A DNA stretch of 64,000 nt from a virus. The notes below the pieces were generated by a model, which was not told where the DNA came from, ran no database searches, and was given only the letters and a program-made list of their open reading frames with translations. The position numbers and the translations under genes are program-made. This document shows, one piece after another, positions 10,354-19,582 of this stretch; the first letter of the stretch is position 1; each line of letters starts with the position of its first letter. The DNA is taken from the IMG/VR virus record IMGVR_UViG_3300042549_000858, positions 1 through 64,000 of that record; one strand, written 5' to 3'.

Positions 10354-10757
10354 AGATCAACCCTCATTACTTGGTGGGTGTTTTCCATACCCATTTTCTT
10401 GTACATATCAACCAGTGTGCCCCTTGCCCAGCACTGGGCTTTTTTGGCACCGTTGAGCCGCATGAAGTTTTTAGCTTCATCAAACACATAGTCTCTAACA
10501 ATCCCTTTGCCACCCATAAGATTTACATGCGCAACGCGCTCCATCGGGTAGTCAATAAACTCAATCGTACAAGCACCAGTAATGCCCTCATCGGGCTCTT
10601 CCCACACTAACAAGTGTGTTTTACCTGTACGGATGCTGTACTCAATAAACTGTTCACTGTGTGACCCGGGCTCTAAGTCCATTGCTTTTTTTAGCAAGGG
10701 TAGGGCAACAGGCCATACATTAGGCAGATAGTTAGGGTGAACGTGGTGTAGCGGCAT
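10350..10757 (-). CDS. GNAT-like acetyltransferase-fold phage protein
   Basis: 135 residues with the order expected of a GNAT fold: an N-terminal helix, a strand with LLVWEEPDEGITGACTIEF, a middle strand-loop-helix (HVNLMGGKGIVRDYVFDEAK), and a C-terminal strand ending GTLVDMYKKMGMENTHQVMR. Proteins of this type occur in the virion gene block of podovirus-like phages. The acetyl-CoA loop is not a clear consensus, so it may be structural or may modify a phage or host protein. It is overlapped by the next gene and starts 2 bases after the previous one. Confidence 0.6.
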   Translation of the reverse strand: MPLHHVHPNYLPNVWPVALPLLKKAMDLEPGSHSEQFIEYSIRTGKTHLLVWEEPDEGITGACTIEFIDYPMERVAHVNLMGGKGIVRDYVFDEAKNFMRLNGAKKAQCWARGTLVDMYKKMGMENTHQVMRVDL

Positions 10758-10759
10758 GT

Positions 10760-12433
10760 CTACGCAGGGAGATACTTCTCAGACCGGCTGTTCTTTGCCA
10801 CTCTACCTTTACCCACAGTCTTACCACGAGCCGCTTGGATTCTGTCCATCATGGCGTACAGTTTGCGTGCGCCAGCCTCGGTTGAACCGTTACCCAATTC
10901 AGAGACGATACGGGCTGGAACTACGAACTCACCATCAGCCAAACGAGCAGGTTGTTTCTTACCAATCACGGCAGGAATCGAATCAGATACGCCATCCCCC
11001 GGCCCACGAAGTAAGCGACCACCATCAGAATAGCTACCCAAGTTATATCCCGCATCTGAGATACCTCCTGTAGCCATTTGTTCGGAGTTTATGGGTACAT
11101 ATTGTTTTGTTTCTGGGTCATATCTAGTTCCAGCGGGGGCTTGAGCGTTATCTAACATTGGCCCAACATTACCAAAATCACCGCTCCCACCTTTAAACAT
11201 ACTCCCAAGGTGAGAACCAATGTCATTAACAGCATCTCCAATAAACCCACCAAACCCGTAACTAGGGACTTGACCACCCCCCGCCATCCGTTGTTCACCC
11301 GTGTATGGGTCTACTCTTACATCGCTTGTACCTGTCAACACGTTTTGGGACGTTGGTGTTTGGTATGGGGTAGCGTAAGCATTGTTATGCAGATAGGCTT
11401 GGGGAAAACCCGTATTAGCGCCGATAGCGTTGTCGTTAGACATTTGTTCTACTGGACCGCCACCTGCGTAACCCATCAATCCACCATTTGCGGCAGTGGG
11501 GGGAACATACGCGCCATAACCGGGGTACATCTGTTTAGCCTCTTCGTCAGAAAGGGCGGTGTATTGTGGTTTGAAATATACGTTTTCTACGCCAGTTGGA
11601 CTGGCAGTAGGCGTAGGCGTTTGCGCTCCGGGGCTAAACTTGTAATGCGGTACAACTTGTTTTCCGGCGGTAGCGGATGTAGGGGGAGGTGTAAATTTCG
11701 CTTGTTCGCCCGCCGCAGGAGCCGCTGCCGCTAATCCCATTCGGGCTAAACCAGAGTAGCTTCCACCACCCAAGGCTTTAAATTTATCTGCTGTTGGATT
11801 AGAGACTAACGATTCGGCGCCTTTATACATGGCGTCCATACCTGTAGGCGGTGGGTTAGCCAACAGTTGTTCATTTACGATATTGCTTTTTATAGTTGCA
11901 AGCTGATCACCAGATAGTGCTGGATTTACTACGCCGGGGTCTATGTTTGCATAGCCGGAATTCATAGCAAGTTGTTGTTGCGCCTGTTGTTGCGCAGTTT
12001 GTCGTGCCACTTCTTGTTGAGCGCCTTCGTTAGCAAGATTTTGAACAGAAGCTCCGGCTTCTGAAGTAGCAATACCGGATAACCCCGCTCCTAATCCAGC
12101 GCCGCCATAACCGCCAAGACCTGCTGACAATCCACCCATCAAACCGCCTTTAGGATTTAACGCATAAGACCCTGCGCCAACAAGCAAACCAGCTTGCATA
12201 GCGGTCAATCCCATACCGGCTGGGCCAAGAGCCGCGCCCGCAACCAGTGGAAGAATCATGGACAAGAACCCCGCTTCGGGTAGCCCAGTCTCTGGATTGA
12301 TTGTTAGTTGACCACCATGCGCCATAGCCAAGTCGTTGAGGCTTTTGACCTCATCACGAGACATGTGCACGAGGGTATTGTCAGGCCCACGGCCTTGATC
12401 GGATAAATGTTGGGCAGCAAGTTGTAGGCTCAT
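10760..12433 (-). CDS. Gly/Ala-rich virion protein with conserved C-terminal region
   Basis: 557 residues. A hydrophobic Gly/Ala-rich stretch at about residues 55-125 could insert into or cross a membrane. A Gln-rich section follows, then Pro/Gly-rich linkers. The C-terminus carries a recurrent phage motif (SIPAVIGKKQPARLADGEF, then VPARIVSELGNGSTEAG) that I recognise from internal proteins of uncultured aquatic phages. Probably a minor internal virion protein. The biochemical role is unknown. Confidence 0.55.
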   Translation of the reverse strand: MSLQLAAQHLSDQGRGPDNTLVHMSRDEVKSLNDLAMAHGGQLTINPETGLPEAGFLSMILPLVAGAALGPAGMGLTAMQAGLLVGAGSYALNPKGGLMGGLSAGLGGYGGAGLGAGLSGIATSEAGASVQNLANEGAQQEVARQTAQQQAQQQLAMNSGYANIDPGVVNPALSGDQLATIKSNIVNEQLLANPPPTGMDAMYKGAESLVSNPTADKFKALGGGSYSGLARMGLAAAAPAAGEQAKFTPPPTSATAGKQVVPHYKFSPGAQTPTPTASPTGVENVYFKPQYTALSDEEAKQMYPGYGAYVPPTAANGGLMGYAGGGPVEQMSNDNAIGANTGFPQAYLHNNAYATPYQTPTSQNVLTGTSDVRVDPYTGEQRMAGGGQVPSYGFGGFIGDAVNDIGSHLGSMFKGGSGDFGNVGPMLDNAQAPAGTRYDPETKQYVPINSEQMATGGISDAGYNLGSYSDGGRLLRGPGDGVSDSIPAVIGKKQPARLADGEFVVPARIVSELGNGSTEAGARKLYAMMDRIQAARGKTVGKGRVAKNSRSEKYLPA

Positions 12434-12467
12434 TTTTGCCTCGTAGATGGGGGGTTAATCGAGTTTA

Positions 12468-12803
12468 TCACGCCTTAATCCTTAATGGGTAACTAGATGC
12501 AGACCCACCAGACGTATCGTAGTAAATATCACCTGAACGCAAATTAGCAAAATCTGCCTGTGTAGGCAAACTAATTACGGGGGCACCAGCCAAGTTTGCT
12601 TGTGAACAACTTAACGCAGATACTATCAATGCTGGAGTAGTACCCGTGGCTGGCTGTCTTTGTGTAGATACAACTATAGGGCCGGGGTTGTCCAAAGAAT
12701 TAAAGTACTGGCGCAGAATGCTCAATAGCGCATCCATGAAACGCTGGTCGTATTCAACTGGAGCGGCAGGAAGCCGTGGGGCTGTTACACCTTTACTTGC
12801 CAT
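12468..12803 (-). CDS. Small virion-associated protein
   Basis: 111 residues lying between the stabilization-protein gene and the internal-protein genes. The N-terminus is helical (DQRFMDALLSILRQYFNSL), and the C-terminus has short strands with FANLRSGDIYYDTSGG. No signal peptide or catalytic motif. The position suggests a short tail or head-closure component. Function unknown. Confidence 0.5.
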   Translation of the reverse strand: MASKGVTAPRLPAAPVEYDQRFMDALLSILRQYFNSLDNPGPIVVSTQRQPATGTTPALIVSALSCSQANLAGAPVISLPTQADFANLRSGDIYYDTSGGSASSYPLRIKA

Positions 12804-12805
12804 AC

Positions 12806-14932
12806 TTATCTCCTGCCATCTGCTCTAACGTCAATACGAGGAGCACCTAGTTGCCACTGCGTACCCAACGTGTCTGATTGAAGTTTGAACGCCATCTGCC
12901 GCCCGCGAATCCGCACAAACACCTGCTCAGTAAATTGTTGTACGTTGTATGTTGTAGTACTTGCGTAAGACTGCTTACTTGTTACCGCTGGGTTGTCTGA
13001 GGTGCCGTAGTTTGCACCGGGGTTTTGACGAGGACGAACCGTGAAGTTAACGGAGGGCGCTGCTGAAGCGGAGCCATCAAAAGTGACGTCAGGTATAAGC
13101 CGCCAGACAAAACCAAAGTTATGACCATCACCAATATCAAAGTCCGAGGATTGAACATAAGCATCAATAGCAACTGGAGTGCTAGTTTCGTTGTTGTCTA
13201 CGCCTGTTTCTTGGTATACCAAACCACCATTTGTGTACGTGCCACTAGATGTATACCCAATAGCCGCCATAGGTTCAGAACGTAGTGGGCTATCCAACCA
13301 AGCAGTACGTGGGCGTACAGTCGTGCCGTTCATAGTGCCGTAGTACCAAGTACGCTCTAGATGGTTATAGATTACGTAGCGATCAATCAACACATTTGGC
13401 GACCCAGCAGTGCCTGTACCATTTTCACCGTCAGAAGTAGTGCCAGTAATAGATGGATAGAACCACCAAATTTCGTTGTAGCCTTCGTTAGTACCAGAGT
13501 GAATCTGGAACGTCTCTGTTAGGTTGATATTGTTGTATATGTACTGTCGCAAAGCGCAAGGTAGAGTCTCCACCCGTCCAGAGTACATATAAAATTTATC
13601 CGTGCCCATCCAGTATGTGACGTTGTTTACTGTGGATACTGCGTTAGGACTAGCAATAGATATGTTGTCGGCAAGAATCTGATTACCCCAAACATATGGA
13701 GCGCCAAGATACTGAAAAGAATACAAACAAGAATCGGAAAACACCAAAATCTCTTGCCGTGCTTGTATAGCGGTAATGATTGAAGAACCGTGGCTTAGAC
13801 GGATACCGCCCGCTTGGTTGGTAATTGCTGGAGTCCAAGTGACCAAGGTATTCTGGTCAGACCAGCGAACCTGCATCGGGTCTAGTGTTGTAGTCGCATA
13901 CACGCCAGTTGGGTCATTACACCCGAATGTAAAAGTAAAACGTGATGAGTCAGATACCAGTACAAAATTAACAAGCGAGGGACAAGTCGCGTCTGGTGTA
14001 AACGTACCAGACTTTGTAACTACACCAGTACCAGCTTTAATAATCTGCCCACGGTCATAGACGTTAGGGCTTGCGTTATTAGCCCAGTAGTACATAGCGC
14101 CACTACGAGGATTAAAAACTAAGTCTTCGCCGTAGTTAGTCTGGCTCCACAAACGCAACTGAATGCCTACACCCAAACCAGACGGTGCAGGAGAACCCCA
14201 ACCAGTAGACGCATACCCAGCAGTTGCACCGCCCCAGCCGCCCGCGCCCCAGCCCACACCATAAGTAAATGTTGTATTACCTGTTGTGAGTTGATAGTTA
14301 AATGTTCCGCTAACCGCTGGATTACCAGAAGACGTAGCCGTTCCCGCAACAAGGATGGTGTATTGGCTAGAACTAATATATGAGACAACTTGGAACTCAC
14401 CAGTAAGTTGAGCCGCAGTCACGCCGTTAACGGGGCCTGATACAGCGGAGATATTCACAAAGTCTCCAACTTGTACAGTGCTACCGGCATCTGTAACTGT
14501 GATAGTTGTAAAGCCACCGCTGTTTGTTGCAGTGTTAGTGGTAAACGCACTGGCTACAGTAGCATTAGTTAGGCGAATAGGCGTGACATCATTGAACGCA
14601 CCGCCGCTTGTGTTTTGAATATAAAACTTTAAGTTAGTACCAATAGACAGTAAGTTGTATCCTGTTAAGTTAATCCAATTCCACATGGACTTGGCAATAC
14701 CCCAGAACACCCCAGTAGATGGAACTGCGGATGTTGTTACGCCGCTTGCAGCAAACGTACCCGTGGGGGCATCTGGGTAGATAGACCCACCGTCACGTTG
14801 CCAGCCACCTACCTTTTCAGGGAAGCCAGAACGAAAACGAATTTTGTCGCAGTCATACCAGCCGCCCTCGTTAGATAGGGTAGTGCCTTCGCGGTTAACG
14901 CCGGGTCTGAACTGTAGTTTCTGTAATGGCAT
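12806..14932 (-). CDS. P22 gp10-like packaged-DNA stabilization / tail-hub protein
   Basis: 708 residues, almost all short beta strands rich in Thr, Ser, Gly and Tyr. The start LQKLQFRPGVNREGTTLSNE followed by GGWYDCDKIRFRSGFPEKVGG is typical of phage stabilization proteins, which close the portal after packaging and link head to tail, as P22 gp10 does. It is longer than P22 gp10 (about 470 residues), with a long insertion of repeated Gly/Thr strands at about residues 110-230. The family call comes from memory of the N-terminal signature. Confidence 0.6.
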   Translation of the reverse strand: MPLQKLQFRPGVNREGTTLSNEGGWYDCDKIRFRSGFPEKVGGWQRDGGSIYPDAPTGTFAASGVTTSAVPSTGVFWGIAKSMWNWINLTGYNLLSIGTNLKFYIQNTSGGAFNDVTPIRLTNATVASAFTTNTATNSGGFTTITVTDAGSTVQVGDFVNISAVSGPVNGVTAAQLTGEFQVVSYISSSQYTILVAGTATSSGNPAVSGTFNYQLTTGNTTFTYGVGWGAGGWGGATAGYASTGWGSPAPSGLGVGIQLRLWSQTNYGEDLVFNPRSGAMYYWANNASPNVYDRGQIIKAGTGVVTKSGTFTPDATCPSLVNFVLVSDSSRFTFTFGCNDPTGVYATTTLDPMQVRWSDQNTLVTWTPAITNQAGGIRLSHGSSIITAIQARQEILVFSDSCLYSFQYLGAPYVWGNQILADNISIASPNAVSTVNNVTYWMGTDKFYMYSGRVETLPCALRQYIYNNINLTETFQIHSGTNEGYNEIWWFYPSITGTTSDGENGTGTAGSPNVLIDRYVIYNHLERTWYYGTMNGTTVRPRTAWLDSPLRSEPMAAIGYTSSGTYTNGGLVYQETGVDNNETSTPVAIDAYVQSSDFDIGDGHNFGFVWRLIPDVTFDGSASAAPSVNFTVRPRQNPGANYGTSDNPAVTSKQSYASTTTYNVQQFTEQVFVRIRGRQMAFKLQSDTLGTQWQLGAPRIDVRADGRR

Positions 14933-14935
14933 TTT

Positions 14936-15412
14936 TTATCCTAAGAACAAGGCGCGTTCGTCTTTACGACGATTCTCCAACCCTTTGAGTATTTTGCCAC
15001 CCGCCTTGCAATACTTCAAGAGTTCTTCCGCAGCGCCTTCCATATCCCCACGCAGAACCTTCTGACGGAGGGTTGAACGCTGTAGTGTTCCCAGACCAAC
15101 ATTGAAACTAAAAGATATGAGAGCATCATATTGACCTTGAGTGAGGGGGACAGGACAGAACTGAACCACACCTCGCTCAAACCTAGCCAAATCTGCTTTA
15201 AGAATTCCATTGACTTCTTCCATGCTAAACGTGCGGTTGTCTGCATCTTTGAGGGCAAACCCGTCGCGGTCTTCTATCTTCATCTTGCCCTGCTCTGGGT
15301 ACAAGACATGCCCCACCCCCACCGTCCACAGTTTGGCTGGACAACGGTAAGGCTTCTGACGCACACCTTCATGGTGCGTAATCATTTTGAGGGCTTTATC
15401 TGACAGGTTCAT
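14936..15412 (-). CDS. Endolysin: GH24 (T4-type) lysozyme
   Basis: 158 residues covering a complete GH24 muramidase domain, which cleaves the glycan strands of peptidoglycan at lysis. The catalytic pattern E-8-D/C-5-T fits exactly as Glu15 (in HHEG), Cys24 and Thr30 (in WTVGVGH), so this is the Cys version rather than the T4 Asp version. A second conserved block is FSFNVGLGTLQRSTLR. There is no signal peptide or N-terminal anchor, so it should need a holin for release. Its start overlaps the stop of the holin-like gene (ATGA). Confidence 0.92.
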   Translation of the reverse strand: MNLSDKALKMITHHEGVRQKPYRCPAKLWTVGVGHVLYPEQGKMKIEDRDGFALKDADNRTFSMEEVNGILKADLARFERGVVQFCPVPLTQGQYDALISFSFNVGLGTLQRSTLRQKVLRGDMEGAAEELLKYCKAGGKILKGLENRRKDERALFLG

Positions 15413-15915
15413 TTCTTGCCAAATGCTTGTGTACCAAACCAGAATGACACCACGGATGCCCAGATGATCTGTGTCTCGTTATCCCACAGCAGGTCTAACG
15501 CAACCTCAAACGGCACTTCTTTGTAGAAAGCAAACCAAAAGCCAAATATTTCTACAAAGGCAAACAAAATGAACAAGCCATAAGTTATGGCAGGGCGCAC
15601 CATAGCGCGGGCGTTAGTTACCCATTGACTAGCACCTTGACCGATAGCAATGTCGTGGGCATACAGGGCTTGACGCTCTTGCATGGCAGTCTGTGCGTTG
15701 GTCACTTCAGCGTTAATCTGAATCTGTTCTGTCTGGATATGCTCAATGCGCTCTTGAGCTTCTAAACCAGCCTTACGTAAAGCCAGTTCTCTTTCGGTCT
15801 GCATCTGCGCCAAGGCTAGTTCATGCGACTTGTCTGCACGGTCTTGGAAGAAGTCCATCAGTTTGGGTAAACCGCCCATCAGGAAAGACAGTAGGGTTGA
15901 GAATAGTGTCATCAT
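15409..15915 (-). CDS. Holin candidate (3TM-type)
   Basis: 168 residues. The N-terminus is amphipathic (MTLFSTLLSFLMGGL), then comes a long charged helix at about residues 25-100, then two hydrophobic segments (about 108-130, containing TYGLFILFAFVEIFGFWF, and about 143-165). This order matches holins of the 3TM type. The direct 4-base overlap with the endolysin gene supports a lysis role, making holes in the inner membrane for the lysozyme. No test of membrane lesion activity is possible from sequence. Confidence 0.65.
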   Translation of the reverse strand: MMTLFSTLLSFLMGGLPKLMDFFQDRADKSHELALAQMQTERELALRKAGLEAQERIEHIQTEQIQINAEVTNAQTAMQERQALYAHDIAIGQGASQWVTNARAMVRPAITYGLFILFAFVEIFGFWFAFYKEVPFEVALDLLWDNETQIIWASVVSFWFGTQAFGKK

Positions 15916-15918
15916 TTT

Positions 15919-16374
15919 TTAGCCTTTCAGTTCAAAACTTAGATTTGCATGACGGGGGTATTGCACAACACGCTCCCCTTCGGGGCATTTGTATTTAATG
16001 GTTGCCAGCAAAGTTGCTTTACCACCAGCAATTTTTTCTTTACCTACCATTGTTAGTTGGTATGTAAATGTGTCAATCTCTGGCCCTGCTGGGCCGCTAA
16101 ACTTGCTTGCGGTGGTGGTCGCCTCATGCACCATGCCCGCCGCATCACGGATGCTTGGCGTAAAACTCTCAACAGAACAGTCATCCCGCTTCTTTATTCT
16201 TGCAACTGTGACATTGATGGGCTGTCCAGCCTCCGCCACAATTTTAAAATGCTCTGGAGTCCACTCAATGATGGCTCGGTCAAAAAAACCAAATTTATCG
16301 GCAAGTGTGTAACTACCCCCTAATGCGGCAATACTAGCGGCAACCGCTCCAATAGTTTTGGCAAGGTCAATCAT
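15919..16374 (-). CDS. Membrane-anchored or exported protein of the lysis region
   Basis: 151 residues. An N-terminal hydrophobic segment (TIGAVAASIAALGGSYTLA, about residues 7-25) could be a signal anchor; there is no lipobox. The remainder is beta-rich with two cysteines (in RDDCSVES and YKCPEGE) that could form a disulphide in the periplasm. It lies next to the holin-like gene and overlaps a small membrane protein gene by 4 bases. A spanin-like or envelope role is possible but unproven. Confidence 0.5.
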   Translation of the reverse strand: MIDLAKTIGAVAASIAALGGSYTLADKFGFFDRAIIEWTPEHFKIVAEAGQPINVTVARIKKRDDCSVESFTPSIRDAAGMVHEATTTASKFSGPAGPEIDTFTYQLTMVGKEKIAGGKATLLATIKYKCPEGERVVQYPRHANLSFELKG

Positions 16375-16538
16375 TTTGATTCCTTTAATTCGCGTTTGAG
16401 TTTACGCAACTCTTTCATCTCTTGTTTAAGTTGCGCTCGCATGTATAGGGTTTCCACGTATGCCATTGAGGTCACTCCAACAATTACGCATATCGCCACT
16501 CCTATCAATATCCAATAGACCAGCTTCGTAGTTGCCAC
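16371..16538 (-). CDS. Small single-pass membrane protein (GTG start)
   Basis: A 55-residue ORF starting at GTG. Residues about 6-28 form one hydrophobic segment (LVYWILIGVAICVIVGVT). The C-terminus is a highly charged helix (QLKQEMKELRKLKRELKES). Its stop overlaps the next gene's ATG (ATGA), and its 5' end overlaps the upstream gene by 34 bases. The layout (short N-terminal anchor plus charged helix) resembles small inner-membrane spanins or anti-holins, but nothing proves either. Confidence 0.6.
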   Translation of the reverse strand: MATTKLVYWILIGVAICVIVGVTSMAYVETLYMRAQLKQEMKELRKLKRELKESK

Positions 16539-17224
16539 ATGAACCACCCAAAAAACATTGATATAAACATCACGGCGATCACCCCACTTATTGTTTCAAT
16601 AACCCGAATCTCGTCTTGCTCTTGCTTCCACCTTGCCAACCTAGTCCTGCGAATCGTCTCCGACCTTGCCCATGCTTGTTCTTGTTCTATTCGGGCGTGC
16701 ATCTTGAGGAATCGGCTATACAAATCCTTCAACTCTGCTGGCGCGTAGACCATAGCCTCTCGCACCTGCTCCATCAACTTCTCCAACTGCAACTCAATCA
16801 GCGCCCGTTCTATGGCTTTTTTGCTGGTGTTTTGCGTTGGGTCGTAGTTGGTCTTTGACGTCTCCTCTAGTTCAAGGTAGTGGTTGTTAATCTGCTGTTG
16901 CGTGTCAAAGAGGACTCCGAGGTTCTCACCAATGTCTTTGATAAGTTTGAGTTCAAGTTCCTCGTAGGACTGTTGTTGTTTGGTTGCTGGCTTGGCTTTC
17001 GCTTTCGCCACAGGCTTGGGCGCTTCTGGCTTGGCTGGTTTACTAACAAATAGACCAATGAACCAATCAAAAATGCCCTTGATTGCCTTGACATCGCCAA
17101 TGACCTGCTCGGCTGTCTTCTTAGCCCCTTCAAGCTCCATACGCCCTTCATGCAGGAGAGCACACCCCTGCTTGATAAAGCCAACGGCGGTTTGGGCCGC
17201 CATGAGAAGAGTGAAAGGGTCCAC
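16505..17224 (-). CDS. Virion or lysis-region protein with C-terminal membrane segment
   Basis: 239 residues. The N-terminus has hydrophobic helices (MDPFTLLMAAQTAVGFIKQG; IFDWFIGLFV at about 51-60), followed by a Lys/Ala/Pro-rich linker, a long charged coiled-coil region (about 85-205) and a C-terminal transmembrane segment (GVIAVMFISMFFGWFMWQL). I do not recognise the family. Its position between tail-fibre and lysis genes allows a role in tail, envelope contact or lysis control. Confidence 0.5.
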   Translation of the reverse strand: MDPFTLLMAAQTAVGFIKQGCALLHEGRMELEGAKKTAEQVIGDVKAIKGIFDWFIGLFVSKPAKPEAPKPVAKAKAKPATKQQQSYEELELKLIKDIGENLGVLFDTQQQINNHYLELEETSKTNYDPTQNTSKKAIERALIELQLEKLMEQVREAMVYAPAELKDLYSRFLKMHARIEQEQAWARSETIRRTRLARWKQEQDEIRVIETISGVIAVMFISMFFGWFMWQLRSWSIGY

Positions 17225-17230
17225 ATCGTG

Positions 17231-17461
17231 TTAACTTATTAGCGCCAAAACATCTGGGTTTGCGGCTAAAAACTGTTTAAGTTTGTCGGCAGGATTTATA
17301 GGCGCGGGTTGACTTGTAACAAGCTCAAGTCTTTTTTGTTCTAGAAGTGCATTTGCTTGCTCCACTGTTATGGGGGTCAAACCGGGTTTTATATAAGCGT
17401 CTTGCGACCCATCCGCTTCATAGGCAAAAACATTGTTGTCTGGTGAAAGATAGTATTTCAT
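17231..17461 (-). CDS. Small tail-fibre-associated protein
   Basis: 76 residues. The opening MKYYLSPDNNVFAYEADGSQ followed by DAYIKPGLTPITVEQANALL is a pattern I know from short proteins located after phage tail fibres, some of them assembly chaperones. It ends with a helical tail (ADKLKQFLAANPDVLALI). It lies 8 bases after the fibre gene that ends at 17470, so it probably serves that fibre. Confidence 0.6.
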   Translation of the reverse strand: MKYYLSPDNNVFAYEADGSQDAYIKPGLTPITVEQANALLEQKRLELVTSQPAPINPADKLKQFLAANPDVLALIS

Positions 17462-17469
17462 ATTAGTCC

Positions 17470-18510
17470 TTAACGAAGTTCAAGCCAATAGGCAAGGTTG
17501 CCGCCACAGTTTATGGAATAAGTAGAACCAATAGGCACAACAAACCCAGCAAAAGCCCTTGGATATAAGTCCATGTTTGTGTAGCAAGCTAAGTTACCGT
17601 CTACGTAGCACGTAGTTACAGCCCCGGGAGTGGCAGAAGTTGCGCTATACCAAACCCATATTGGCTTACCTGTAGAGTTTGTATATGTTGCTCCAGAAGA
17701 CCGGCTACCAGTGACGTTCTGATAAGACTGGCTATTACCTAAAATGTTTGTAGCGTTAGTGGCAGTTGTTGCGGTCGTTGCTGTTGTAGCACTAGTTGCG
17801 GATGTAGCGCTGGTTGCTGTAGCCGCGTTACCACCAATAGAAAGAGCCGCCGCCGTGCCTGTAAGACTTGTGCCTGCACCAGAGAACGTAGTAGCAGTAG
17901 CCGTGCCAGACACGCCAAGGCTAGATAAACCGCTAACTGTTCCGCCTGTAATAGCGACAGCGTTAGCGTTCTGGGTAGACATAGTGCCCAAAGTACCTGT
18001 AGCCGCAGCCACAAAAGCAGTGGTAGCAATCTGCGTTGTGTTTGTTCCGGGCGATGCAGTCGGCGCAATAGGCGTTCCTGTAAGCGATGGGCTTATTAAA
18101 ATGGGGATGTAGTTATTAGCCGTAACAATATCTGTGCCGTTAGATACAAGAAGTATTTTTGCTGTGGCAGGGACTGATACGCCCGTCTGACCTGAGACCT
18201 TGACCGTGACTGCGCCAGTTGAGTTGTTATAGATAAAGTACAGCTTCTTATTGGCTGGCACTATTAAGTTAGTGCTTGCTCCACCTGTGCCCGTTAGTTC
18301 AATGAACATGTTACGGGCAACACCACTTGCGCCGTTGGGAATTGTGATTGTGGTATCTGTGCCAGTAGCGACGGCTTGGGTCACGTATCCTGAGATAGCC
18401 TGTTCAAGCAAAGTGCCGAGGTTAGTGTTTGTGGTTGACCCCCAGTTACCCGCTTGGTCGCCAGTGCCGATAAGCTCAAGGGCTAGGTTGGTTGAGTACG
18501 TACTTGACAT
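17470..18510 (-). CDS. Tail fibre protein
   Basis: 346 residues. The N-terminal block (STNLALELIGTGDQAGNWG) is typical of phage fibres that attach to the tail. A central fibre shaft is built of Gly/Thr/Ala-rich strands, including an Ala-Thr repeat (SATSATTATTATTATNAT, about residues 235-253). The C-terminal domain has aromatic residues and three cysteines (ACYTNMDLYPRAFAGFVV) and is probably the receptor-contacting tip. One of several alternative or co-assembled fibres. Confidence 0.65.
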   Translation of the reverse strand: MSSTYSTNLALELIGTGDQAGNWGSTTNTNLGTLLEQAISGYVTQAVATGTDTTITIPNGASGVARNMFIELTGTGGASTNLIVPANKKLYFIYNNSTGAVTVKVSGQTGVSVPATAKILLVSNGTDIVTANNYIPILISPSLTGTPIAPTASPGTNTTQIATTAFVAAATGTLGTMSTQNANAVAITGGTVSGLSSLGVSGTATATTFSGAGTSLTGTAAALSIGGNAATATSATSATSATTATTATTATNATNILGNSQSYQNVTGSRSSGATYTNSTGKPIWVWYSATSATPGAVTTCYVDGNLACYTNMDLYPRAFAGFVVPIGSTYSINCGGNLAYWLELR

Positions 18511-18518
18511 GGTTTACC

Positions 18519-19421
18519 TCATTGAAGGTTGTTTATATCTGTCCAGCCTGCGTTGTTGGTGGTATCTACCACTGTCCAATCTGCTGTCTCTGTGTTGCTG
18601 ATTAACGCCCAGTTTGCTGTCTGGTCGTCGATGATTTTTATCCAGCCCGCTACCTGTGTATTGTCTGCCATATTGACATTCTCGGCAATGGCTGCTACGA
18701 AGGCGGCTTGGATGGTCGGCACATCCGCAAGGGTGATGTTCTCAGTGATGTCTTGCAGGAATGTAGCCGTGACAGTCTGGGCATCCGCTACGCCAAAGTT
18801 CTCTGTAATGTCCAAGAAAAACACAGAGAAGATGGTGATTAGTTCAGCAAGGGTGATGTTTTCTGTAACGCTGGCTGCAAACTGGGCAGTGAGGGCTTCC
18901 ACCTCTTCTATCGTTATGGCTTCGGAAATAGCCAAGGCAAACTGGGCTGTTGCAGTCGGCGTGTCTTCTAGAGTGATTGGCTCTGTGACCGAGGCAAGGT
19001 AGGAAAACTGTGAGGCTGGAGTGTCATCTATTACGAACGGCTCGGTGCGGTCATTCAACATAGCGGTGAAAACCACTTGGTCATCTGCGATTGTTATGTC
19101 TTCTGCACGGATGACGGCAAACTGGGCAGAGATTGCAAGCGAGTCAGCAAGAATGATGTCTTCTGTGATTGACTGTAGGAATGTTGAGGCTTGAGAAGAT
19201 GCGTCGTCCAGCGTGATTGTTTCTGTAACGCTACCAAAGAAGTTACCACCTGCGTCATTGTCAACGTCATCTACTATGATGTTCTCGGTTACGGACTGTA
19301 GGAACGCAGATGCTTGTGCGCTGTCGTCGGCTAGGGTGATGTCTTCAGAGATAGATAAGGCGAACGCCGTCCCGCCAAGACCGGCAAAGGTAGATTGGGC
19401 AAAGGCGGCGTAACCAAACAT
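18519..19421 (-). CDS. Degenerate tandem-repeat virion protein
   Basis: 300 residues built of about ten repeats of roughly 22-30 residues with the pattern S-[VI]-[TS]-E-x-I-[TI]-[LI]-x-D/E followed by A-x-F (for example SVTETITLDDASSQASTF and SISEDITLADDSAQASAF). The C-terminus changes to a different short repeat with spaced Trp (AGWIKI, ANWALI, ADWTVV, AGWTDI). It is very acidic and has no charged-helix region. The repeats suggest a fibrous or adhesin-like surface protein. Function inferred only from the location among tail fibres. Confidence 0.55.
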   Translation of the reverse strand: MFGYAAFAQSTFAGLGGTAFALSISEDITLADDSAQASAFLQSVTENIIVDDVDNDAGGNFFGSVTETITLDDASSQASTFLQSITEDIILADSLAISAQFAVIRAEDITIADDQVVFTAMLNDRTEPFVIDDTPASQFSYLASVTEPITLEDTPTATAQFALAISEAITIEEVEALTAQFAASVTENITLAELITIFSVFFLDITENFGVADAQTVTATFLQDITENITLADVPTIQAAFVAAIAENVNMADNTQVAGWIKIIDDQTANWALISNTETADWTVVDTTNNAGWTDINNLQ

Positions 19422-19579
19422 TATTCGTCCGCAGGCTCTGGTGTATTTCCCGCCTCAAGCCATGCTAAATATTGCTGGTAATCGGTGTTAGCGGGGTCAA
19501 ATGGGATGATTGCTCCGTCAGAAACACGCATAACGCAAACTGGCTCTTGATTTGGCATAAACGTTAAATTTTTATACAT
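19421..19579 (-). CDS. Small tail-fibre partner protein
   Basis: 52 residues ([13 protein letters not shown]... ending GNTPEPADE). The stop TAA overlaps the next ATG by one base. The sequence [19 protein letters not shown] is a pattern seen at the end of small tail-fibre assembly proteins. It follows the fibre gene that ends at 19583, so a chaperone or tip-cap role for that fibre is inferred. Confidence 0.6.
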   Translation of the reverse strand: MYKNLTFMPNQEPVCVMRVSDGAIIPFDPANTDYQQYLAWLEAGNTPEPADE

Positions 19580-19582
19580 AAT

